Source: Anaerolinea sp.
GTDB taxonomy: Bacteria > Chloroflexota > Anaerolineae > Anaerolineales > Anaerolineaceae
DNA: 64,000 bases
Direction of reading: 5' to 3'
NCBI GenBank assembly: GCA_029975055.1
Contig: JARKPU010000013.1
Span: 744,001-808,000 of the forward strand
Of the stretch, positions 1 through 8,112 are shown in pieces (within the stretch, counting starts at the first letter, position 1; every line of letters begins with the position of its first letter). The notes below the pieces were generated by a model. The model saw only the letters and a program-made list of their open reading frames with translations, was not told the origin of the DNA and searched no databases. The position numbers and the translations under genes were made by a program.

Positions 1-2651
1 CAATCATCAGTGCTCGTGCCTTCCCAGCCGAACAGGCTCATCTGGCCGGGCTTCCAGCCGCCTTGCCTGACGCGCTCGAGAAGCTCAGGAATGGTCCCCA
101 TGCCGCTCAATGCGCCCACCCGCACCAGGTTTTCGGCTTCGCTTGGGCGCGGGTCTGCCCGGGTGAGGAAATCCTCCAGCGAGGTGAACGGCCGCTCGCG
201 GATGATCCGTTCTTGCGTGCGGCGCGAAAGCTCGCGCACCTGGTCCAGGCCCATATACAGCACCGGCTCTCCGCCAGGGTAAGCGACCGTGAACTGGCAG
301 CCGGCGTGGTTGATGTGCGGCGGCTTGACGCTCAACCCCATTCGCCGGGCTTCGGTGAGGTAAATCCGCTGTGGATAGTACCCTCCCCAGTTGGCCAGCA
401 CGGCCGCCATAAATTCGGCGGGGAAGTGCGTCTTGCACCAGGCCGAGCGCCAGCCCACCTGGGCATAAGAGGCGGCGTGTGCCTTGGGGAACCCGTAACC
501 CGCGAAGGCAGCCATCAATTCCCACACGCGCTCGCCCACATCCGGCGGGATGCCGCTTTTCTCCTGCGCCCCGGCGATGAACCTGGCTTTCAATACCTGC
601 ATCTGCTTGCCAGGGTCAAAATGCGACATCGCCCGCCGCAGCAGGTCGCTCTCGGTCAGGCTCATCCCGGCCAGGTAGTGGGCAATCTGCAGTACCTGCT
701 CCTGGTAGAGGATGACCCCATAGGTAGACTGGAGCAGCGGCCCCAGCGCCGGGTGCAGCTGGCTGACGGGTTCTTCCCCCTTGAAGCGCCTGATGAAGGC
801 GTCTTTCAGGCCGCCCTGCAGCGGCCCGGGCCGGTAAAGGGCCAGCGCAACCATCAGGTCGGCAGGCGAGCGGGCGCGGATTTCGCGCAGCACGGCGCGC
901 ATTCCAGGGCTCTCGATTTGAAAGCAGCCAATGGTCGCGCCGCGTTCCACCCGCTCGGCGGTTTGCGGGTCATCCTCCGGGATAGCATCGAGCACATCGA
1001 GCTTTTGGCGGAACTCGCTGCGCCGCCAGGAGTGGATGGCTTCTGCCACATCGCCCAGCACCGTCAGGCCGCGGATGCCCAGCAGGTCGATCTTCACCAG
1101 GCCCAGCGTCTCTACCGATTCGAGATCCATCTGGGTGATGATGACTCCCTTGCTGCCCGAGCGCATCACCGGAACAAATTCGCTCATCTCCCCCGGCGAG
1201 ACGACCAGCCCCCCCGGGTGGACGGAAAGGTGCCTCGGCAGGCGCAACACGGCTTCGGCGTCCTGGAAGACCGCCAGGTGCGCCGGGTTGGCGCGTTTCA
1301 ACTCTTCAAAGGGTGAATGCGGCTGGCGGTCTTCACCTTCGCCTTCGGCATCGTCGCGCCTGGCCCAAAAGGCATAGGGCAGCCTGTTCACCAGCTCGCG
1401 CACCTTTTCGGGCGGCAGGCCGTGGGCTTTGGCCACGTCGGCAAGCGCCGAGCGCGGCCTGAAGCGGTTGATCGTGCAAACCATGGCCACCCGTTCCGTT
1501 CCGTAAGTGTCGAACACGTGCTGGATCACCCGGTCGCGCCCGCGTGAGCAGATATCGGTGTCAATGTCCGGCGGAGTCTTGCGCGCCGGGTTGAGGAACC
1601 GCTCGAAGTAGAGGTCCAGCGCCAGCGGGTCCGGCGTGGTGATCCCGAGGCAGTGAGCCACCAGCGAAGAGGATGCCGACCCCCGCGATGCGGTGGGGAT
1701 GTTCTGCCGGCGCGCATACTGGAGCAAATCCTGGACGATCAGAAACACCGGTTCAAATCCCCGGTTGGCGATCACTTCCAGCTCGTGGTCGAGCCGCTCG
1801 CGGATCGCGGGGGTGATCCGCCCATACAACCGCTTTGCGCCTTCTTCGGCCTGCCGCCTCAGGTGCTGCGCGGCGCTCACCCCGGGCGGCAGCGGAACCT
1901 GCGGGAAGTGCGGCATGCCCACCGGCAGCTCGATCCGGCAGCGAGAGGCCACCTCGCCGATCGCTTCCAGCGCCTTCGGGTAGGCTTGAAAGCGCGCTTC
2001 CATTTCACTGCGCGAGAGGAAATATGCCCCCGAAGGCGCGGGCGCGCTCCCCGGCAGGCTTTTCAAAGTGGTCACCAGGCGGATCGCGCTCACCAGGCGC
2101 TGCTGCGCGGCCTGTTCAGGGCGCAGGTAAAAGACCGGCGGCGCGGCCACAACAGGCAGACGCAGCTGCCCGGCCAGCTCCGCCAGCGGGTAATGCGGCC
2201 CCGGCAAAGCAACATAAAGCGCTCCGCCGAATATCTCCTTGAGCTGCGCCAGCCGCCGGCCCGAAGGGTCTCCGTGGTCGCCGGTCAGGGCAATCAATCC
2301 GCGTTGGTGAGTCGCAAGCAAATCCAGAGCGGCGGGGACGTCTTCGCCTGCCAGGTTGAGCGCGCTGCTGACGCGGCACAGACTTGCCCAGCCTTCTTCT
2401 CCGCTCGCTAACAGCGCGATGCGCCAGCGGCCGTCACCCCAGGCAAGCTCCACTTCCAGGCCAAGCAAGGGTTGAATGCCCGCTTTCTGACAGGCCAGGT
2501 AAAATTCCACCGAGCCGCTCAGCAGGCGGTGTTCCGTCAATGCCAGCAGGGGCATCTCCTGCCGCACGGCTTCTTCCACCAGCTCGGCGGGAGCAGGCAG
2601 CCCTTCGAGCAGCGAGAAGTTCGAGTGTGCATTGAGATGGCCGATCAGCAT
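1..2651 (-). CDS. dnaE: DNA polymerase III alpha subunit (DnaE-type), C-terminus beyond the left edge
   Basis: Replicative or error-prone C-family polymerase; 883 residues are visible and the frame stays open to the edge. The PHP domain comes first (H-L-N-A-H at residues 5-9). The palm follows, with its three catalytic aspartates recognisable: D362 and D364 in the PDIDTD motif and D522 in VKIDLLG. The finger and tandem HhH regions come after (GYGFPKAHAASYA near residue 705). PHP metal ligands look partly lost: N7 where most homologues have His, and E16 where they have Asp. ATG at 2651 is chosen because the canonical N-terminal motif follows at once and a -10-like TTTAAT lies 6 nt upstream. 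The GYGFPKAHAAS region and the compact C-terminus are also seen in DnaE2/ImuC-like enzymes, so the main polymerase and an accessory one cannot be told apart here. Confidence 0.9.
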   Translation of the reverse strand, partial: MLIGHLNAHSNFSLLEGLPAPAELVEEAVRQEMPLLALTEHRLLSGSVEFYLACQKAGIQPLLGLEVELAWGDGRWRIALLASGEEGWASLCRVSSALNLAGEDVPAALDLLATHQRGLIALTGDHGDPSGRRLAQLKEIFGGALYVALPGPHYPLAELAGQLRLPVVAAPPVFYLRPEQAAQQRLVSAIRLVTTLKSLPGSAPAPSGAYFLSRSEMEARFQAYPKALEAIGEVASRCRIELPVGMPHFPQVPLPPGVSAAQHLRRQAEEGAKRLYGRITPAIRERLDHELEVIANRGFEPVFLIVQDLLQYARRQNIPTASRGSASSSLVAHCLGITTPDPLALDLYFERFLNPARKTPPDIDTDICSRGRDRVIQHVFDTYGTERVAMVCTINRFRPRSALADVAKAHGLPPEKVRELVNRLPYAFWARRDDAEGEGEDRQPHSPFEELKRANPAHLAVFQDAEAVLRLPRHLSVHPGGLVVSPGEMSEFVPVMRSGSKGVIITQMDLESVETLGLVKIDLLGIRGLTVLGDVAEAIHSWRRSEFRQKLDVLDAIPEDDPQTAERVERGATIGCFQIESPGMRAVLREIRARSPADLMVALALYRPGPLQGGLKDAFIRRFKGEEPVSQLHPALGPLLQSTYGVILYQEQVLQIAHYLAGMSLTESDLLRRAMSHFDPGKQMQVLKARFIAGAQEKSGIPPDVGERVWELMAAFAGYGFPKAHAASYAQVGWRSAWCKTHFPAEFMAAVLANWGGYYPQRIYLTEARRMGLSVKPPHINHAGCQFTVAYPGGEPVLYMGLDQVRELSRRTQERIIRERPFTSLEDFLTRADPRPSEAENLVRVGALSGMGTIPELLERVRQGGWKPGQMSLFGWEGTSTDD

Positions 2652-2657
2652 ATCTCT

Positions 2658-2663
2658 ATTAAA
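2658..2663 (-). promoter_or_regulatory. -10 element of dnaE (leaderless geometry)
   Basis: TTTAAT on the minus strand lies 6 nt before the dnaE ATG, so the predicted first transcribed base is the A of the start codon. The hexamer is imperfect and there is no -35, because the position is filled by a hairpin. The call rests on the same geometry recurring elsewhere in this window. Confidence 0.35.
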
Positions 2664-2690
2664 GCACAAAAGCCCCGCCTTTGGGGGCTT
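2661..2690 (-). terminator. Terminator after the YgbA_NO-family gene
   Basis: On the minus strand AAGCCCC and GGGGCTT pair around a 7-nt loop (2670-2676 with 2684-2690) and are followed by TTGTGCTTT. It ends the gene at 2714-3073 and stands just before the dnaE start. Confidence 0.65.
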
Positions 2691-2713
2691 AGAATTGGGA
2701 CAAATTTTCTATA

Positions 2714-3073
2714 TCAGGCTTCTTCGTTTACCCGCCTGCGCGGAATCGCCGGAGCCTTCTTGCGCCCATCCAGCAGGTGCTTGACAGCCAGCACCGGATG
2801 GCGCAGGAGCATCTTTGGGCCGGAATGGCGCATCATCTGGCGAACAGCCTCGCGCATATCCTTCCGGTAACAGTGAATCGGGCAGTTTGCGCAGGTCGGC
2901 TTCGCTTCCTGGTAAGGGCAGCGATCCAAGCGCTGCATGGCATAATCGAACAGGCCCTGGCACTGCGCGCAGAGCTGCCCGCCCGGCAGGCCGTGCAGGT
3001 CGCGGCAGTAAATCTTCTGCATGGCAAAGATGGTCTTGCGTTCGCGCTTGAGGCGAGGGTGGTCTTCTGGCAT
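2714..3073 (-). CDS. YgbA_NO-family protein (nitrous-oxide-stimulated promoter family)
   Basis: A 119-residue cytoplasmic protein that matches the YgbA_NO family along its length. The signature is LKRERKTI..M..IYCRDLHG near the N-terminus. Then come the cysteine pairs CAQC and CANCPIHCY and the C-terminal MRHSGPKMLLRHPVLAVKH. Six cysteines suggest metal or Fe-S binding. The family's biochemical role is unsettled; E. coli ygbA is induced by nitric oxide through NsrR. The start at 3073 is chosen for its GAGGAG ribosome site; an upstream in-frame start would add an unconserved 26 residues. A Crp/Fnr-like palindrome and a -10 element lie upstream, identical in arrangement to those before the DUF1858 gene at 45828, which supports a nitrogen-oxide or redox role. 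Confidence 0.85.
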   Translation of the reverse strand: MPEDHPRLKRERKTIFAMQKIYCRDLHGLPGGQLCAQCQGLFDYAMQRLDRCPYQEAKPTCANCPIHCYRKDMREAVRQMMRHSGPKMLLRHPVLAVKHLLDGRKKAPAIPRRRVNEEA

Positions 3074-3105
3074 GCGCTCCTCGATGAAAAGTGCAGGTTG
3101 GCAAC

Positions 3106-3111
3106 AGTGTA
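3106..3111 (-). promoter_or_regulatory. -10 element for the YgbA_NO-family gene
   Basis: TACACT on the minus strand, with no recognisable -35. Its centre is 32 bp from the centre of the palindrome at 3134-3147, placing that palindrome at -41.5 from the predicted start near 3099. That is the class II activator position of Crp/Fnr proteins. Confidence 0.55.
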
Positions 3112-3133
3112 CATGCGCTTTCGGGCAAGGTCT

Positions 3134-3147
3134 TTGCGCCAGCGCAA
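3134..3147. promoter_or_regulatory. Crp/Fnr-type operator palindrome
   Basis: TTGCG-N4-CGCAA on the minus strand (TTGCGCTGGCGCAA), a perfect palindrome extended by one A/T pair at each end. It follows the TTGNN-N4-NNCAA plan of Fnr/Dnr/NnrR sites. The identical 14-mer occurs at 45780-45793, directly after a Crp/Fnr gene. It lies outside coding sequence. Confidence 0.65.
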
Positions 3148-3175
3148 ACAACCCGAAGCGGCACGGGAGGGATGG

Positions 3176-4444
3176 TTATTTCACGTAAGGGATGGTCACC
3201 GGCCCTTCCGGCAAGATGCAGATGCGCGCCTGCGGGCCGTAACGTTCCACCAGCATCCGCAAAGTAGCCTCCAGCGAAGGCGCGGGCTGCAACAGCGCCT
3301 GGCGGATCTGCCGGTCGCTCAAATGGCTGCTGTGGACGTAAACCTCCGCCTTGAGGAGCACCTGCGCCTGCACCTGCGCCTGCCATTGATCCTGCCTGGA
3401 GAACCCCGGCCGGTTCACGCGCGCAAGGATCTCTTCCGGGCTGGAAGCTTCACGCAGCAGCTGCCCGTACAGGCCGTGGTCTGGAATGCCGTCCCAGCAT
3501 TCGGCCGCGATCAGGATGGCTCCGCCTTGCTTCACCACCTGGGCGGCTGCGCTCATGCCCTTGACGGCCTGATACAGGTTGAGGTCCAGCGGATAACCCG
3601 AATTCGAAGTCACCACGATGTCGAACGGTTCATCCACGGCCGCCATTGCCGTCTCTTTGACATACGCGCAGCCCTGCGCGTGGGCTGCATCCAGCTCGCC
3701 TGCGAACACCGCGGTGATGCGCTTCTCGCGGTTGAGCGCCACGTTGACCAGAAAGTGCGCCCCGGCCATGCGGGCCGCCTCGCGCGCCTCCTCCCAGATG
3801 GGGTTGCCCCACGTCACGCCCCAGGTGGCGTGCGGATCGCCGATGTGCTTCGCGCAGTGGTTGCCCAGAATAGTTTCCAGCCCGGCCATCCCCGGCATGA
3901 GGGCTTTACCGCCGCCCGAGAACCCCGCGAAGAAATGCGGCTCGATGAAGCCCGTCAGGATGCGCACGTCGCATTCCATCAACTCCCGGTTGATCCAGAT
4001 TTCATTCCCGCGCGAACTCACCCCCAGGCAGGTCTGCGTGGAGCGCTCGAAGCAATTGTTCTGCACAATGCGGTAAGAATCCACAAGAGCATATCCGAGC
4101 ATGCCGCGCAGTTCCGCCTCGGTGTTCGGGCGGTGCGTACCCAGCGCATTGAAGAGGGTAACCTGATGCCCGGGGACGTGCGCCAGCTCGGCGAGGATGG
4201 CCGGGAGGATGACCGTATTCGGGGTGGCGCGGGTGATATCGTTGAAAATGATCCCCACCCGGTCGGTGGGTTTCACCAATTCGGCCAGCGGCTGCGAGTT
4301 GATCGGCGCGCGCAGGCTCGCCCGCAGCAACGCAAACTCATCCGCCGCGCCAGGGGTGTAACGCGGCTCCACCACCTGCACATCCCAGCGGTCATCGACC
4401 GTCAAATCCAACCCCGTCTTCCCATACGCTAGATGCGTCAACAT
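3176..4444 (-). CDS. LarA-family nickel-pincer-dependent racemase/epimerase
   Basis: A 422-residue protein of the lactate racemase superfamily. LarA enzymes use a nickel-pincer nucleotide tethered to a lysine to racemise 2-hydroxy acids. K180 in the GFSGGGKALMPG motif matches that lysine. H104 (ALGTHRP), H170 (EPHFF) and a His in GNHCAKH match the catalytic and nickel-binding histidines, and NDITRATP is the family DxTR motif. The true substrate may be another hydroxy acid or a sugar acid, since the superfamily is diverse. ATG at 4444 is preferred over an in-frame TTG at 4462 because GGAGG lies 6 nt before it. The Gfo/Idh/MocA gene ends 15 nt upstream, so the two form an operon and may act on one sugar-acid pathway. 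No larB, larC or larE maturation genes are in the window. Confidence 0.85.
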   Translation of the reverse strand: MLTHLAYGKTGLDLTVDDRWDVQVVEPRYTPGAADEFALLRASLRAPINSQPLAELVKPTDRVGIIFNDITRATPNTVILPAILAELAHVPGHQVTLFNALGTHRPNTEAELRGMLGYALVDSYRIVQNNCFERSTQTCLGVSSRGNEIWINRELMECDVRILTGFIEPHFFAGFSGGGKALMPGMAGLETILGNHCAKHIGDPHATWGVTWGNPIWEEAREAARMAGAHFLVNVALNREKRITAVFAGELDAAHAQGCAYVKETAMAAVDEPFDIVVTSNSGYPLDLNLYQAVKGMSAAAQVVKQGGAILIAAECWDGIPDHGLYGQLLREASSPEEILARVNRPGFSRQDQWQAQVQAQVLLKAEVYVHSSHLSDRQIRQALLQPAPSLEATLRMLVERYGPQARICILPEGPVTIPYVK

Positions 4445-4458
4445 CTCAGCCTCCAGTC

Positions 4459-5493
4459 TCAACCGCTAAAATGGACTACTTCACGCCTTGCCGCAGAGTC
4501 ATAGGCCGCGAAGACCAAACGCACCGTCTTGAGGTTATCTTCTCCGGTCGTTTCTGCCGGGGCTTCCCCTCGCAGAGCGGCCAGCAGGTTGGCATTGCAC
4601 GGCACAATGCTGGAATGCACCACATCGTAGAATGGGTCGGCCCAGGCGTAACGCGGCGGCGCAACGCGCCTGGCATGCGTCCCGGCCCGGGTGGTCACCT
4701 TCAGCCAATAGTTTTCCGCCAGCTCGATCGAGCCGCGTTCGCCTTCGATGAAGAAAAAAGTCTGCGGGAAGGCTTCACGTTCGAGGTAGTTTTCGGCATA
4801 TGCCATGTTGCACGTCACGGTCACGTCCCCGCCCATGCGCAGCATCACCGTGGCCACATCTTCGCCGCGAATCTCGGCGTGCACCTTGTGAGTCTGGCAG
4901 TAAAGTGTGGAGGCCTCGCCGAAGAGGAAACGCGCCACATCCAGGATGTGACTGCCCAGGTCGGTGAGGATGAAGCGTTCCAGCGTGGCTAGGAAAGGCT
5001 GGTTCTTGAACACCGGAAAACCGCTGATCATCTCGATGCGCGCGCGGAACGGCCTGCCAATTACGCCGCTCTGAAGCGCTTCGGCAAGCGCGCGGATGGG
5101 CGGTTGCCAGCGCCAGTTCTCATGGATGTAGAACGGCACACCGGCTTCGGCGCAGGCCTGCACCATCTTCTCGGCGGTCGGCAGGTCCGGGGCCATCGGC
5201 TTCTGGCAAATCACCGGCTTATGGTACCTGACCGCCAGGAAAACCAGCGGCGCGTGCGCTTCCACCTCGGCGATGATATCCATGAAGTCAATCTGCTCAT
5301 TCCGCAAAAGTTCTTCGGCGTCTGCATAGACGCGCGGGATGCCGAATTTGGCAGCGACCCGTTGCCCGCGCTCGAGCGTGCGGTTGTAAGCCGCCACCAG
5401 TTCGACCCCGCCCACCTCATGCCAGGCCGGTATCTGGAAATTCGACCAGAATCCGGTGCCAAAGACCGCGAATCGCAGCCGCTGTTGATGCAT
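4459..5493 (-). CDS. Gfo/Idh/MocA family NAD(P)-dependent oxidoreductase
   Basis: A 344-residue two-domain dehydrogenase. An N-terminal Rossmann fold (FAVFGTGFWSNFQ) is followed by the alpha/beta substrate domain. The usual EKP motif reads CQKP, keeping the Lys. The HENWRW stretch is typical of enzymes acting on sugars, inositols or related polyols; the substrate cannot be told. ATG at 5493 has GAGGATGAAG just upstream; an in-frame TTG at 5532 lies inside the promoter and is rejected. It leads a two-gene operon with the LarA-family gene and is divergent from the PfaD gene. Confidence 0.88.
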   Translation of the reverse strand: MHQQRLRFAVFGTGFWSNFQIPAWHEVGGVELVAAYNRTLERGQRVAAKFGIPRVYADAEELLRNEQIDFMDIIAEVEAHAPLVFLAVRYHKPVICQKPMAPDLPTAEKMVQACAEAGVPFYIHENWRWQPPIRALAEALQSGVIGRPFRARIEMISGFPVFKNQPFLATLERFILTDLGSHILDVARFLFGEASTLYCQTHKVHAEIRGEDVATVMLRMGGDVTVTCNMAYAENYLEREAFPQTFFFIEGERGSIELAENYWLKVTTRAGTHARRVAPPRYAWADPFYDVVHSSIVPCNANLLAALRGEAPAETTGEDNLKTVRLVFAAYDSAARREVVHFSG

Positions 5494-5523
5494 TTCTTCA
5501 TCCTCGCCGATTGGATTGAGGGT

Positions 5524-5529
5524 ATTATA
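5524..5529 (-). promoter_or_regulatory. -10 element of the oxidoreductase-LarA operon
   Basis: Perfect TATAAT on the minus strand, 30 nt before the chosen ATG. No convincing -35 was found at 16-18 nt. Confidence 0.5.
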
Positions 5530-5640
5530 CAATCACTCCGGGCGGGTTCACACCGGCTCGAAAACCCGCAACCATCCTGAAAACGCAGGGTTATAAGCTA
5601 CGTAGCGGGAACCCATCCATCGAGTGAAAAGGAAAATGGC

Positions 5641-7299
5641 ATGAATCAACCAATCGCAACCGGCCTGCGGGCCGCAGCCCCGGGAGAGCTCTCCCCCTGG
5701 CAGGGTTGGGCGTGGCATGGCGACGAGAATACCATTGCTTACGAAGTGAACGACATGCGCGCCTTGCTGCTCGACCTTCACAAACCGCTCTGGGTCGTGG
5801 GGGAGAAGGGGCGAATTGGGTTGGCTGCTTCAGGCAGCGTTTCGCCGGGTGATGCCAGCCAGGCCGCAGATAGCCTGCCGATCGTTGGGCACGTGCCTGC
5901 CATGCCTTTCGAAAACCTGGGCGACCCATCCTTCCGTTCCACCTACCGCGTCAAGGCAGCCTATTACGCCGGCGCGATGGCAGGCGGCATCGCCTCGGAA
6001 AACCTTGTGATTGCCCTGAGCAAAGCCGGGCTGCTGGGAGTGTTTGGCGCAGGCGGTTGCAGCCCTGCGCGTGTCGAGAGCGCCGTGGAGAAAATCCAGG
6101 CCGCATTGCAAGACGCCCCGTATGCGTTCAACCTGCTCAACAGCCCCAACGAGCCTGCCCTCGAACAGCGTGCGGCCGATTTGTATATACGAAAAAACGT
6201 CCCACTCATCGAAGCTTCCGCTTATCTTGATATCACGTATGCCCTGGTAAACTACCGCATCAGCGGGCTTGCGATCGCACAGGATGGCTCGGTCCAGCTC
6301 AATCACCGCATCATCGCCAAGCTTTCGCGCAAGGAAGTCGCGCGCCGCTTCCTTTCACCGGCTCCGGCCGACCTGGTGAACCGGCTGCTCGAAGAGGGCA
6401 AGATCACCCCGCTGCAGGCCGAGCTTTCCACCCGCGTGCCCATGGCAGATGACATCACCGTGGAAGCCGACTCGGGCGGTCACACCGATAACCGCCCGCT
6501 GGTTTGCCTGATGCCCACCATGCTGGCGCTGCGCGACGAAATGCAGGCCAAATATAACTATGCGCAACCCGTGCGCATCGGCGCCGCGGGCGGAATCAGC
6601 ACGCCGCATTCGGCCCTCGCCGCCTTAATGATGGGCGCGGCGTATATCGCCACCGGTTCGGCCAACCAGGCCTGCGTGGAAGCCGGCACGTCCGAGCACA
6701 CCCGCAACCTGCTCGCCCAGGCCGATATGGCCGACGTGGCCATGGCCCCCTCGGCGGATATGTTCGAGATGGGCGTCAAAGTGCAGGTCCTCAAACGCGG
6801 AACCATGTTTGCCCCGCGCGCATCCAAGCTGTATGAAGTGTACACGCGCTACAACACCTGGGATGAAGTGCCGCAAGCCGAACGCGACCGCCTGGAAAAC
6901 ACCATCTTCAAACGCAAATACGAGGAAATCTGGGCCGACACGGTCAAATTCTTCACCGACCGCGACCCTTCTCAGTTGGAACGCGCCAGCCGCGACCCGC
7001 ACCAGCAAATGGCGCTCGTTTTTCGCTGGTACCTGGGGCTTTCCTCCCGCTGGTCGAACAGCGGCGAGAAAGGCCGCGAGATGGATTACCAGATCTGGTG
7101 CGGTCCCTCGATGGGCAGCTTCAACGACTGGACGCGCGGCACCTACCTGGAACAGCCCGCCAACCGCCGCGTGGTGGATGTGGCGCTGCACATCCTCACC
7201 GGGGCAGCCTACTTCACGCGCCTCAGGGCCCTCACGATGGCGGGCCTGGCCGTCTCGCCCGAACTGGAGCGCTACACCCCCACCGCCCCGTTGATCTAA
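5641..7299 (+). CDS. pfaD: PfaD-family trans-acting enoyl reductase
   Basis: A 552-residue FMN-dependent enoyl reductase of the PfaD family (TIM barrel related to nitronate monooxygenase). These enzymes act in trans on acyl chains held by PUFA-type or polyketide synthases, reducing the double bond left by the dehydratase. Family features are the N-terminal SPWQGWAWHG extension, GGIASENLVIALSKAGLLG at the barrel start, EADSGGHTDNRPL at the flavin-binding region, and IGAAGGISTPHSALAALMMGA. The C-terminal tail with MDYQIWCGPSMGSFNDW is typical. AAAAGGAAA precedes the ATG. It is convergent with the phosphopantetheinyl transferase and megasynthase, which lack an enoyl reductase domain of their own. 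This enzyme most likely supplies it. Confidence 0.92.
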   Translation: MNQPIATGLRAAAPGELSPWQGWAWHGDENTIAYEVNDMRALLLDLHKPLWVVGEKGRIGLAASGSVSPGDASQAADSLPIVGHVPAMPFENLGDPSFRSTYRVKAAYYAGAMAGGIASENLVIALSKAGLLGVFGAGGCSPARVESAVEKIQAALQDAPYAFNLLNSPNEPALEQRAADLYIRKNVPLIEASAYLDITYALVNYRISGLAIAQDGSVQLNHRIIAKLSRKEVARRFLSPAPADLVNRLLEEGKITPLQAELSTRVPMADDITVEADSGGHTDNRPLVCLMPTMLALRDEMQAKYNYAQPVRIGAAGGISTPHSALAALMMGAAYIATGSANQACVEAGTSEHTRNLLAQADMADVAMAPSADMFEMGVKVQVLKRGTMFAPRASKLYEVYTRYNTWDEVPQAERDRLENTIFKRKYEEIWADTVKFFTDRDPSQLERASRDPHQQMALVFRWYLGLSSRWSNSGEKGREMDYQIWCGPSMGSFNDWTRGTYLEQPANRRVVDVALHILTGAAYFTRLRALTMAGLAVSPELERYTPTAPLI

Positions 7300-7328
7300 A
7301 ATTCCGAGAAATTCACCATGGAATACCG

Positions 7329-7356
7329 AGAGGGCAGCCCCGTTGGTCTGCCCTCT
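7329..7356. terminator. Bidirectional terminator between pfaD and the PPTase
   Basis: AGAGGGCAG (7329-7337) and CTGCCCTCT (7348-7356) form a perfect 9-bp stem with a 10-nt loop between two convergent genes. Only short T stretches flank it. Confidence 0.7.
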
Positions 7357-7365
7357 TGCTAAGAT

Positions 7366-8112
7366 TCACAAGGCCAATTTCATTTCGCGGATTTCCACCT
7401 GCTCCTCCGGGCTCCAAACCGCCAGGGTGATCACAAACTCGCCGCGCTTGCGCCACCATGCCAGCCAGTTCCCGCCTGTGCGTTGATCGCAGGCCACCAA
7501 CATGCTTTTCCAATCAATCTCCGCTTCTTCAGGTTTGAAGAGGCTGCGCGCATTGCGGATTTCCACCCGGCGCGTATCGAGCCGCAAGCCCACCCCCAAC
7601 ACCTTCAGAACCGCTTCTTTGGCGCTCCACGCCAGGGTGATCCACAGATCACGCAGGTGTTCCGGCAGCACCCTGGCGAAAGCCTGTTCGGCCGGGGTGA
7701 AGTAATCGCTCAAGAAGCTTTCCTCGCGGCGCTCCACCCGGTCGAGGTCGATGCCCACCTGAGCGTGCGGTTGGTCCGTCCAGGCGCAGGCCGCCAGGCC
7801 GTCGCGGTGGCTGATCGAAAGGCAGCCTTCGAGCGCCCGGCCATCCAGGCGCGCTTCCGGCACGCCGCCCGGCCTGTTGATGATCGAAACGCGCTCGAGC
7901 CCCGCTCCTGCCAGCCCGGGCCAGCTGGAAATCACAAGCTGCTTCGCCGTCCAGCGCCCGAGCAGCCATTCAGCCCGCCGGCGCTCAAAACGCAGGCCGG
8001 CCAGGCGTTCCTGCTCGGCAGGCGAGAGGAATTCCAGCCCCTCGCCGCGCAACCAGTCCGCCATAGCCGGCCCGGTTTCAGTCACAACCCAGGTGATCTG
8101 CCCCCCCGTCAC
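7366..8112 (-). CDS. 4'-phosphopantetheinyl transferase (Sfp type)
   Basis: A 248-residue transferase that would load phosphopantetheine from CoA onto carrier domains. Family motifs are present in order: RRAEWLLGRWTAKQ, LSISHRDG, the Mg-binding VGIDLDRVE, and WSAKEAVLKVLG. Length and a two-lobed layout fit the Sfp/AcpT group. It begins with GTG at 8112, overlapping the megasynthase TGA as GTGA, so the two are translationally coupled. That makes the three carrier domains of the megasynthase its obvious substrate. Those domains carry Thr at the usual Ser position. Confidence 0.92.
   Translation of the reverse strand: MTGGQITWVVTETGPAMADWLRGEGLEFLSPAEQERLAGLRFERRRAEWLLGRWTAKQLVISSWPGLAGAGLERVSIINRPGGVPEARLDGRALEGCLSISHRDGLAACAWTDQPHAQVGIDLDRVERREESFLSDYFTPAEQAFARVLPEHLRDLWITLAWSAKEAVLKVLGVGLRLDTRRVEIRNARSLFKPEEAEIDWKSMLVACDQRTGGNWLAWWRKRGEFVITLAVWSPEEQVEIREMKLAL

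Noticed and set aside
63..1316. Plus-strand open frame opposite dnaE
   Set aside because: The minus strand encodes conserved polymerase motifs through the whole region; the plus frame has none.
1743..1757. GGTTCAAATCC resembling a tRNA T-loop
   Set aside because: It lies inside conserved dnaE coding sequence and no acceptor, D or anticodon arms can be formed around it.
5493..5532. TTG start at 5532 for the Gfo/Idh/MocA gene
   Set aside because: It falls in the TATAAT promoter region, and ATG 5493 has a ribosome site and fits the Rossmann start.
5597..5606. GCTACGTAGC palindrome upstream of pfaD
   Set aside because: A single 10-bp palindrome with no second copy found in the window and no clear promoter relation; too little to call an operator.
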